NCBI GenBank assembly: GCA_027886175.1
Contig: JAJNNQ010000019.1
Coordinates: 15,610,501 to 15,674,500 of the forward strand
Direction of reading: 5' to 3'
Length of the DNA stretch: 64,000 nt
Origin: Phylloscopus collybita
Taxonomy: Eukaryota > Chordata > Aves > Passeriformes > Phylloscopidae
The position numbers and the translations under genes are program-made. Under the pieces are notes generated by a model. The model did no database searches and was not told the DNA's origin. It was given only the letters and a program-made list of their open reading frames with translations. Below, in pieces: positions 40,926 to 64,000 of the stretch; within the stretch, counting starts at the first letter, position 1, and each line of letters begins with the position of its first letter.

Positions 40926-41075
40926 TCGAATTCCAGAATGGTTTGGGTTAAAAGGACCTTAAAGATCATCTCATTCCACCCCTGCCATGGGTGGGGAGGG
41001 AACACCTTCCCCTGTCCCAGGTTGCTCCAAGTCCTATTCAGTCTGCCCTGGTACATTTCCAGGGATGTCTGAATT
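40926..41075 (-). mobile_element. CR1 LINE fragment
   Basis: Reverse-oriented CR1 3' end: CCAGAATGGTTTGGGTTAAA, GGACCTTAAAGATCATCTC, then CTGTCCCAGGTTGCTCCAAG. It lies upstream of HSPA4. Confidence 0.88.
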
Positions 41076-41369
41076 GCAAAACAAAAATTCTAAGGAGGCG
41101 TTTCAGTCCTTTTCTGCAAAAACTGTGTTTCCAGAAACTGTACTTTTATTATCATTGAATCTCATGGTGTGTGTGCTGTCTCCATCAACCACATCTGTCA
41201 CCCTCTGGTCGTGACATCATGGGCAAGGAAAAAGTTTCACTAAACGGCTTTTCTGCGGCACCGACCGCCTCGGACTGAGAGCAACAACTCATCGACCTTT
41301 GCAGCGCTGCCAAGTTGTGACTTTATCGCCTTTTTCTGCCATTCCTCGAAGCTTACGCAAGGAAATAAC

Positions 41370-56618
<15,249 letters not shown>

Positions 56619-57600
56619 ATTTCAGCACTTGTTTATATTATTGCAAACTACAATAAAGCTTTAAGTTGTCGACTTTGTACGTTCTGAATACAAACTGAAG
56701 CAAGTGAATCCCGCAGCACTCTTGGTAACTCTTGGAGAGGTTTGGGCAGGGCAGCAGGTCAGAACACGGAGGTGGCGAAGGACTCGCTCAGCTCAGCAGT
56801 GTTTGCCTTTATTGATTGTATTTAGAAGTTTTGGTAGTCTAACTAGACCTCTAGGAACAGCCATAAGCTGCTTCTCCATTTTTAATGTCCAGGCTGAGTC
56901 AATTCTCCCCTGAAGGAGGGAGACAGCAACATCTGAAGTCTGATGTGCACCCTGCTCTTCCCTTTCCCTGTGGATTGCAGCACTGGCACTACAGGGAAGG
57001 CAGGGGAGAGCCAAGGCAGAGTCTTCCATTGCTCTTGGTTTAGTGTTAATGCCTGCTCTGGACTCACTCTTGATTTGCACTGGAACAGTTGATGGTTACA
57101 GGAGGTTTGCAGAGCAGGGGGTGGTCATCAGCACCTTTATTCCTTAGCCCAGACTGCAGATCAGACTCAGAATGTGCTTCTGGACAGGGGAGTGGGTTTC
57201 TCACAAACTCCCCAGCTAATTAGGCCCTGTAAACTCCTTGTCTCTAGTTAAATTAGCTGCTTGTAGGAAGAGTGAATACTTGTATTTCAGCTGCCTATGC
57301 TGATAGTTGATTCTGACTTGTTCCTAACTTTTTTTCTGGCAGGGGTATGCTTGCTTCCACGAGGCCTTCATTTGGAATGCTTGGTTTTTTTGTTTTGGTT
57401 TCTTTTTTTCCAGGAAAACCAAGAACTGATGGATATGTTGATTTGTTTTGTTTCTTTTCTATGAGCTTTATACAATGATTTGCTTCTAGTACTGATTGTC
57501 ATTAAACTTGCAAAAATGAATTTGTATGTGTTAAAATCCAAAGCTGAAAAACACCCATTCAGTTATTGCAAGAAATAAATGCACTGGATTCTACTGGATC
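56619..57600 (+). other. HSPA4: HSPA4 3' UTR, short and possible long form
   Basis: A proximal AATAAA lies at 56652-56657, only about 35 nt after the stop. A second AATAAA at 57574-57579 (and an ATTAAA near 57501) could end a long 3' UTR of about 1 kb, nearer the length I recall for mammalian HSPA4. The sequence between has no coding frame and no recognised repeat. Confidence 0.6.
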
Positions 57601-57742
57601 ACCTGCTGCAGCTGTTGATTCCAATGCAGAGGGAGTGGTGTGGGGGTGGAGGGAAGGGCTGTGTTTTTGGGGTGTGCAAGGGGCTCTGCCGGGCTGCTCC
57701 GGGCTGTGGGTGGGTGTGGTGGGTGTGAGTTCAGGCTCCCTG

Positions 57743-57832
57743 TAATGAATCACAACCATGGAATGCCCTGCGTTAGAAGGGACCCACAGGGATCAGTGAC
57801 CCCAACTCCTGCCCCTGCACAGGCACCCAGCG
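57743..57832 (-). mobile_element. CR1 LINE short fragment
   Basis: A 90-bp piece of a CR1 subtype (GAAGGGACCCACAGGGATCA, then CTCCTGCCCCTGCACAGG) in reverse orientation, just before the RNF14 CpG island. Confidence 0.7.
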
Positions 57833-57839
57833 CTCGCAC

Positions 57840-58430
57840 CGTCACCCTTCCCTGGGAAGCCCGTTCAGTGCCCGAGCACCGCTGCTGGAGGCGGCCGCTC
57901 GGTGCCCGCTCGCTCCGTGCCGGGGCCGGGGAGGGGCGGCAGGCGGGACCCGGAGCGGGCACTGAGCACCCCGGCTGGGCCGGCCGGGCCCTCCCGGCCG
58001 CCGGGGGAGCTGCGGGGCCGGGCCGCCGCCTCCTCCGCCCGCCGGCGCTTCCCGTCCCTTCCCTTCCCCTGCCTTTCCTTCCCGTCCCGTCCCTCCCCGT
58101 TCCCTCCCCGCCGCCGCTCCGCGAGGGGCAAGGCCGGCCCCCCGTCGCTGTCCCCGGCCCGCTCGGCCCGGCCCCGGCTGCCCGGCTGAGGCGCGGGTGA
58201 GGAGCGGCTGAGGGGCGGGTGAGGCGGGGCCGGGCCGGGCCGGGCTCTCTCCCCGGGGCCCGCCGGGCCGGGGCACCGCGGTGGCAGCGGCCGGAGCCGC
58301 CGTAGTGAGCTGGGCCTGGAACCTGGGAATCGTTCCGGACCCATCGCCGCGGGGTCAGGCACGGCCCGCCCGGGGCCCCGGCCCAGCCCGGCCCCTGCAG
58401 CTCAGTCACTACTCCTGCGGCTGGAAATGA
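57840..58430 (+). promoter_or_regulatory. RNF14: RNF14 CpG-island promoter and first exon region
   Basis: Very GC- and CpG-rich with pyrimidine-rich CCCTTCC runs. Several GGGTGAGG sequences (near 58194 and 58216) could act as alternative exon 1 donors. The exact start site is not visible. Long open frames here on both strands are composition artefacts. Confidence 0.65.
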
Positions 58431-58518
58431 GCCCCAAGCCCTGAGCGAGCTGCCGGGCACGGGAGCATCGGGGGGACTTTAACCCTGAGCTTCTGGTGCT
58501 GTTGTTGTTTGTCCGCAG

Positions 58519-58663
58519 CAGCCGCAGGCCGGTGCCAGCGCCGCGGGTGTTTCCCCTCTGCAGCGCCGTGTCCGTGCCTTGAGGGAGGAGAAGAGTCCGG
58601 CCCTGGAGGGATGCTCAGGGAGCGGCTCCTCGGCTCTGCCTCTGCGCTGCTCTGACTCGAAAG
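58519..58663 (+). other. RNF14: Candidate RNF14 noncoding exon 2
   Basis: A GTCCGCAG acceptor (ending 58518) and an AAAG|GTAACT donor (after 58663) bound 145 nt without an RNF14 frame. It is a plausible 5' UTR exon between the CpG island and the start-codon exon. Inferred only from splice-site quality. Confidence 0.45.
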
Positions 58664-59157
58664 GTAACTCATCAAACGGGCTTTATTTCCCCAAATGTAG
58701 AGCTGAGGTGCTCCACGAGTGCATCTACAAGATGCCTGTGCAGGATTTTCACCTTTTCAAATGGGACTGTTTCCCTGTTTGCATTAGAGCATTGGACGAG
58801 AGCTACTGTTTCTAATTAATTTCTCATGTGTTTTCTGGGGGGTCTGTTTTCTTCCAAGCATCAGTGAAATGTCCCTGTGGCATCTCCATATTTCATTATT
58901 TCCCCTCTTACAGCTATCTTTACTTACTAACACACAGTTTGCTTTCTGACTTTCCAATATTCTCTTGTTTTGGTTTGGTTTTTTTTTTAATTTTATAAAG
59001 CTACCAATATTTTTTCAACCTGTAAAATACGTTAATTATATTTCACATGGTTTTAGATTGGTTACCTGGGTTTTTTCTGAAGCTTACTATGCTATAAAAT
59101 ATAGATGCCTCTGATTAATAATTTGAATTGGATGCATTAACTTGGTTGATGTTGCAG

Positions 59158-59339
59158 AGTGGTGGTAACTCTACAGAAAAGTTAAATGTCTTCAGAGGAC
59201 AAGGAGGCTCAGGAGGACGAGCTGCTGGCTCTGGCCAGCATCTACGATGAGGATGAATTTAAGAGAGCAGAGTCTGCCCAAGGAGGAGAAACAAGAATTT
59301 GTCTGGAGTTACCTCAAGACTTCAAAATTTTTGTGAGGG
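59158..59339 (+). CDS. RNF14: RNF14 first coding exon
   Basis: 28 nt of 5' UTR follow a GTTGCAG acceptor, then ATG (59186-59188) and MSSEDKEAQEDELLALASIY through IFVR. Donor GTGAGT splits a glycine codon. It encodes the first half of the RWD domain. Confidence 0.94.
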
Positions 59340-62300
59340 GTGAGTTGAGATGTTTTGTGTTGTTATCCCAAGGGAGGATTTACCAAGCTCGGGTGATTGT
59401 TGGGGGGTGACCTGAGGGAACAGTGACTGGACAAAAGCTGTGGCTCACCCTCTGCTGTGCTTGCTGGAGGATTGTGTTTGAGCAATTAAAACCTCATACA
59501 CAGAACCTCTTCAGCAAACTTTAAAATCACAGATGAGTAATAGCACATCTTCAGAATAATTAAGTTTGTTGATTGGGTTTTTATTCCCCCAAGGGTATGT
59601 GTTTCCAGGCTCCTGGTTTGTGCAGGATCTGACATTTCACAGATTTAACTGCTGTTTAACTGCTTTAATCACAGACCTCCAGCCCTGTGACATTTTTACT
59701 GCACTGAGAGTTTTGTTATTTAGGGTGGAACAAATAGTTTTAACCCCAGAAATATATCAAACTAACGGACACTGGATGCTGTCAAAAACAGCAACAGCTG
59801 GTTAGTTTTTCATTTTTCTGTTATTTCTCCCACTGCCTCGGTGGGCCCTGGCTCAGGCAGTTCCACAGAGAGCCTCCAGAGCAGTGGGTTCGAGTATTCC
59901 GTGTGCTTCCTGCCTCCCCTCGTGCTGAATTTCGAGCTCCCACCTGACTACCCATCCACCTCCCCGCCCGTGTTCACCCTCAGTGGGAAATGGCTCTCCC
60001 AGGCACAGGTTTGCAGAGGATTTTTTACATTTTGACTGCTGAGTAAGTAAATATTTAACAGTTAAACAAAGTAAAAAAATAATGACGTTTTGCTCCTCAG
60101 TTGGCTCTTCTTTTGTCTCTTGCTGGTTTTCATTTGATTCTGAGGAAGAGACACTTGCATCTGTGAGAACTATTTTGTGTATATTTTATGGATAAAAACT
60201 GCTGAATCTGAAATCAAAGTTTGCACTAAGGACTGTATGAGGGGAGGAGCCCAGTAAGGAATTACTCAAACTTACTGAAATCAGGAATTCTTTGTTCTTT
60301 CCCAGCTCAGCGCTCTTTGCAAACACTTGGACAATGTGTGGGAAGAGAACCGAGGCTGTGTGGTCCTGTTTGCCTGGATGCAGTTTCTGAAGGAGGAAAC
60401 ATTGAATTACCTGAATATTTCATCACCATACGAGCTGAAAATGAGCCCTCAGGGGAAGGGACAGAGCCGGACACCAGTGGGGCCCCTCGAGGCTGGGAAG
60501 GACTGTGGGGGTGCCACAGGCTCTGCCACAGCTGAGGAGGAAATCATGGATGCCAGGGCTGTGCAGGATGTGGAGTCCTTGTCCAGTCTGATCAGGGAGA
60601 TCTTGGACTTCGACCAGGCCCAGAGGAGGAAGTGCTTTAACAGTAAGATGTACTCCTGCAGTATCTGCTTCTGTGAGAAGCTGGGCAGTGAGTGCATGCA
60701 CTTCACCGAGTGCAGCCACGTGTACTGCAAGGCCTGCCTGAAGGACTACTTTGAAATCCAGATCAGGGATGGACAGGTGCACTGCCTCAACTGCCCCGAG
60801 CCCAAGTGTTCTTCTGTCGCCACTCCAGGCCAGGTAATTCCCATGCACAGGGGCTGTGGAGCTCTGGGACCTAACCTGAGTTCAGGGCCAGGCTGTGGCT
60901 CTGCATGGTGGACATTGGCAATCACAGAGTCACTTAGGTTGCAAAGACCTCCAAGATCACCAAGTTCAGCCTTTGACCCAATCCCACCATGCCACTGAAC
61001 CATGTCATGAGGTGCCACATACTTGGACACCTCCAGGGATGGGCACTCCAAACCGCCCTGGGCAGCCCCTGCCAAGGCCTGAGCAACCTTTCCATGAGGA
61101 AATTCCTCCTGGTGCCCAAACTGAGCCTCCTCTGGCACAGCTTGAGGTTGTTTCCTCTTGTCCTGTCCCTGTTCCCTGGGAGCAGAGCCTTGACCCCCTG
61201 TGACCTGTTAGAGAATCTAAAGTGGATTCATCCCAGCTGTTGATACCTTTTCACTGACTTGCTGTTTGTTGCTGCAGCAGGCTCAGAATTACAGATGCAA
61301 GGAATCAGAGAATCCCAGGCTGGTTTGGGTTGGAAGGGTCCTCAAAGCTCATCCAGTGCCACCCCCTGCCATGGGCAGGGACAGTTCCACTGTCCCAGGC
61401 TGCTCGTCCAGCCTGGCCTTGGGCGCTGCCAGGGATCCAGGAGCAGCCACAGCTGCTCAGTGCCAGGGCCTCAGTGCATCTTCCCTGCCTGTGGCTGTGT
61501 TTGCAGGTGAAGGAGCTGGTTGGGGAGGAGCTGTTTGCCCGCTATGACCGCCTGCTGCTGCAGTCCAGCCTGGACCTGATGGCTGACGTGGTTTATTGCC
61601 CCCGGCCTGGCTGCCAGACCCCCGTGATGCAGGAGCCCGGCTGCACCATGGGCATCTGCTCCTGCTGCAACTACGCCTTCTGCACCCTCTGCAAGATGAC
61701 TTACCACGGGGTGTCCCCCTGCAAGGTCACTGCAGGTGAGTCACCTCCCCCTGGGCTCCACAGTCACACCCAGACACAGCTAAACCTTGGGTGGAAAAGT
61801 CCAAAGCCGAGCAAGGGAGCTCCTCGCCCTGAGCTTTCTGAAAGGCACATTCATTTGGAAGGAGGGCTGTTGCTGGTAATTAAATATTCCTTTGGTGAGA
61901 CTCCTCAGCTCAGGAGCTCCCTATAAACTGCTGATTGTCAAATGCTGAGAGGCTGTAGCAGTGGAAGAATTACTTGGTATTTTCACTACTTTGTATTGTC
62001 AGAGTTAATACTGGAATCAGGTGGAGACTTCTCTCCCTGTCTGGCCTCAAAATCCTGTGACGGTATTTCATTAAATATATAGTCAGAAAAAAATATTTCC
62101 ATTTGTAATTTATTTTACATTGTCCTAATTCCATCAACAGATCTCTATTATAATAAAACAGTGTAAAACTGCTGAATTTTGGGGCAGAGTGGTTTTAATA
62201 TTTTCATCTTAAGTATTTTAATAGTTTTCTTGCTTTTTAATTCATTGCTTTATTGTTCTTTGAAAATCTTTATGCTGCAATTAGCTGCACTTCTATATCT

Positions 62301-63798
62301 AATATCCTACAAAAGCTGTCTGGTTTGGTTTGATTTTGCCCCCCAGAGAAATTAATGGATTTGAGAAATGAGTATTTAGAAGCAGATGAGACAACTAAAA
62401 GATTTTTGGAACAACGCTATGGCAAGAGAGTGATTCAGAAAGCCCTGGAGGAGATGGAGAGTAAGGAATGGCTGGAGAAGAACTCCAAGTCTTGTCCCTG
62501 CTGTGGGACCCACATCGAGGTGAGTGAGGAGGGAAAGGCTGGGGAGTAATGGCACAGAAAATAACCCACAAGGAGGCAGTTCTGGGTGTGTAGGAGCCTC
62601 TAGGGAGAGGAAATCTCTAGGAAATACCAGGAGAAGTTTCCATTTCTGTGTGACATGGAACAGAAGGTGAGGTGGTATTTGTGGATCCCAAGGACTGGAG
62701 TACAAACAGTGACTGCTGGTCAGGCTCCCATTGTAAGCAGATCCAGGTTGACTCTGGATCTGTATGAATCCTTTTGTTTTCCATGTGTTTCAGGCTATCT
62801 CTGGTTCACACTAGAGCCAGGAAATCAATCCAGCTTCAGAAAAATACTAATTTCCAGTATTTTTAGTGTTATAACTGATTTCCAGTGCTGGGATTCCAGC
62901 TCCCAGTGAGAATACCTCTGTGTGGTGGAGCCAGGGGGGGATGTGTTCACTGACTGCTGTGGCTCTGAGGGCTGCTGGCAGAGAGGGACTGGAGCCTGCC
63001 ACAGTAGGGATCCATTAACACCATGCCTTGGTTTTTCCCCCAGAAACTGGATGGCTGTAACAAGATGACCTGCACAGGGTGCATGCAGTATTTCTGCTGG
63101 CTCTGCATGGGCTCCCTGTCCCGGGCCAACCCCTACAGGCACTTCAACGACCCCTCCTCCCCCTGCTTCAACAGGTCGGTGCTTCAGGGACCTCCCACTG
63201 CTGGAACACTGTTTTCTACTTCTCCTTACAGTCTCTCCCAGATTCTTACCTGAAATCTGTAGCTACAGTTTCAGACAGTTTCTCCTCTCAAATATTTGCA
63301 CTAACAGTAAAATGAGGAGTGATTCAGGATGTGCTTTTGCTTTTAACGAACTTTGGTTTTAAAATTCTGAAGGAGTCTTCTGAGCCTATTTCTGATTTTT
63401 TTGGTCAGGTCATGACCTTGTCCTTTCTGTGCTGCCACAGCCTGCAGGGAAGTGTTTCCCTGCCAAGGCTCAGGAGCAGCTCGAGGATTTGGGGAAGAGC
63501 TGCTTTAAGGAGCTGCAGATTTAACTCACATTCACTTGGGGAAGAGCCAAGCGACAGGTGACAGGAGGGTGACAATGGCAGCCTCTCTTGCCCCTTCCAC
63601 AGGGCACAGATGGTGGTTGGTGACACTGAAAAAAACAGGGGAACTTGCTGTACTGTTGTTGCATTTAGGATGATAACTTTTTTAATATATTTGTCTTTTT
63701 TACGCCCTGGTATTGCTGATTTTCTGTCTTGCAGATTGTTTCAAGCCATGCACATTGACGATGGGGAGTTCTGGGAAGTGGAAGATGATGATCAGTAG
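59186..63798 (+). CDS. RNF14: RNF14 (ARA54), RWD-RBR E3 ubiquitin ligase (complete, 7 coding exons)
   Basis: RNF14 is an RBR-type E3 ligase known as an androgen-receptor coactivator and for ubiquitylation at stalled ribosomes. Exons 59186-59339, 59857-60008, 60306-60833, 61507-61735, 62347-62519, 63044-63174 and 63735-63798 join to 1431 nt, encoding 476 aa plus TAG; human is 474. All sites are GT-AG with matching phases. Residues about 10-137 are the RWD domain (DELLALASIYDEDEF), RING1 starts at Cys220 (CSICFCEKLGSEC), then IBR (CPRPGCQTPVMQEPGCTMG) and RING2 (KSCPCCGTHIEKLDGCNKMTC) with the candidate catalytic Cys in the 415-422 segment; the end is acidic. All zinc-ligand cysteines I could check are present. 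The start is the first ATG in the acceptor-bounded exon (from 59158). Confidence 0.97.
59857..60008 (+). CDS. RNF14: RNF14 second coding exon (RWD)
   Basis: 152 nt after a GGCTCAG acceptor: SSTESLQSSGFEYSVCFLPP to GKWLSQAQ. Contains the RWD signature LPPDYPSTSPP. The donor GTTTGC is non-optimal, but reading on leads quickly to a stop. Confidence 0.93.
60306..60833 (+). CDS. RNF14: RNF14 third coding exon (RWD end, linker, RING1)
   Basis: 176 codons: LSALCKHLDNVWEENRGCVV, a diverged Gly/Ser/Pro linker (about residues 148-177), AVQDVESLSSLIREILDFDQ, then RING1 with its Cys and His ligands. Acceptor TTCCCAG, donor GTAATT. Confidence 0.95.
60917..61200 (-). mobile_element. CR1 LINE fragment in RNF14 intron
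   Basis: Reverse-oriented CR1 of the same subtype as 19769-20110: CAATCACAGAGTCACTTAGG, GCCCTGGGCAGCCCCTGCCA, then CTTGAGGTTGTTTCCTCTTG. Confidence 0.9.
61303..61476 (-). mobile_element. CR1 LINE fragment next to RNF14 splice acceptor
   Basis: Reverse-oriented CR1: AGAATCCCAGGCTGGTTTGG, GCTCATCCAGTGCC, then the GCAGCCACAGCTGCTCAG block. It ends about 30 bp before the exon at 61507. Confidence 0.9.
61507..61735 (+). CDS. RNF14: RNF14 fourth coding exon (IBR)
   Basis: 229 nt: VKELVGEELFARYDRLLLQS to CKVTA. Contains the in-between-RING zinc fold. A CR1 copy ends about 30 bp before its acceptor. Confidence 0.95.
62347..62519 (+). CDS. RNF14: RNF14 fifth coding exon
   Basis: 173 nt: KLMDLRNEYLEADETTKRFL to SCPCCGTHIE. 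A helical linker, then the first RING2 cysteines. The acceptor follows a C-run (CCCCCCAG), donor GTGAGT. Confidence 0.95.
63044..63174 (+). CDS. RNF14: RNF14 sixth coding exon (RING2)
   Basis: 131 nt: KLDGCNKMTCTGCMQYFCWL to PCFN. Includes the catalytic-loop cysteines of RING2. Donor GTCGGT is weak, but the next exon joins in frame. Confidence 0.94.
63735..63798 (+). CDS. RNF14: RNF14 last coding exon
   Basis: 64 nt: LFQAMHIDDGEFWEVEDDDQ and TAG. An acidic tail, diverged from the human end but with the same character. The 3' UTR continues to the window edge without a clear poly(A) signal. Confidence 0.93.
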
Positions 63799-64000
63799 CT
63801 TCCTCCAGCACCAAAAGGTGAACAAACCAGAGACAGATGCTTTTTGTGTGTCCTTTGTTTGCTTGTCACTTCCATTGTGTGACAGAAGAGTGGTAACTGC
63901 CCTGCACTGCGGGACACTCACACCTCCAAACCTGTTGCCAAAACCAAAGGAGACTTTTCTCCATCCTGAGATCAGCATCATTGTGGAAAGCCCAAACAAA
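63799..64000 (+). other. RNF14: RNF14 3' UTR (partial)
   Basis: Noncoding sequence after the RNF14 stop. No AATAAA is seen before the window edge, so the transcript end lies outside. Confidence 0.75.

Larger units (their letters stand above)
59340..63734 (+). other. RNF14 introns (interspersed noncoding parts)
   Basis: Introns lie between the listed exons. The 60834-61506 intron is largely two CR1 copies in the same orientation. The 61736-62346 intron is AT-rich. The others hold nothing I recognise. Confidence 0.8.

Noticed and set aside
57640..58460. Long frames on both strands at the RNF14 CpG island
   Set aside because: Same composition artefact. The region is better explained as promoter and noncoding exon.
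61266..61926. Long frame running from intron into the RNF14 IBR exon
   Set aside because: The 5' half is CR1 and intron; the RNF14 splice acceptor at 61506 and phase define the real exon.

Overview
The window is nuclear DNA from a bird. It has long AT-rich introns, compact GC-rich CpG-island promoters, and many 3'-truncated copies of the avian CR1 LINE in both orientations, with no Alu, B1 or L1 sequence. No prokaryotic, phage, CRISPR or other accessory system is present. The species cannot be named from the sequence alone. All gene names rest on protein similarity recalled from knowledge plus exon reconstruction by hand. In every gene the exon phases join without a frame break.

Layout. Positions 1 to about 26,250 carry the 5' part of AFF4 on the minus strand: CpG-island promoter and noncoding exon 1 near 25.9-26.2 kb, a 16.8-kb intron 1, then coding exons 2-5 at 9.05-8.93, 7.70-6.92, 5.63-5.59 and 4.71-4.63 kb. 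The rest of AFF4 lies beyond the left edge. Positions 29,557-38,705 carry complete ZCCHC10 on the minus strand (4 coding exons, 170 aa). Positions 41,540-56,618 carry complete HSPA4 on the plus strand (19 coding exons, 836 aa), with a short and a possible long 3' UTR. Positions of about 57.85-63.80 kb carry RNF14 on the plus strand (CpG-island promoter, candidate noncoding exon, 7 coding exons, 476 aa).

Functionally, AFF4 is the scaffold of the super elongation complex, ZCCHC10 is a small zinc-knuckle protein with a serine/acidic tail, HSPA4 is an Hsp110-type nucleotide-exchange factor for Hsp70, and RNF14 is an RWD-RBR E3 ubiquitin ligase. There is no operon-like relation. AFF4-ZCCHC10-HSPA4 has the same order and orientation as human 5q31, while RNF14 directly behind HSPA4 differs from the human arrangement as I know it.

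The most unusual non-genic item is a 365-bp element at 28,431-28,795. It has 55-bp inverted terminal arms (about 84% identical by hand count) and an internal TATA-like box, and I do not recognise its family. Other points of interest are a cluster of three CACGTG boxes at the AFF4 promoter, a perfect TCTCGCGAGA palindrome plus a heat-shock-like site at the HSPA4 promoter, a YY1-type motif over the ZCCHC10 start codon, inverted CR1 copies in HSPA4 intron 1, and a CR1 lying next to an RNF14 splice acceptor.
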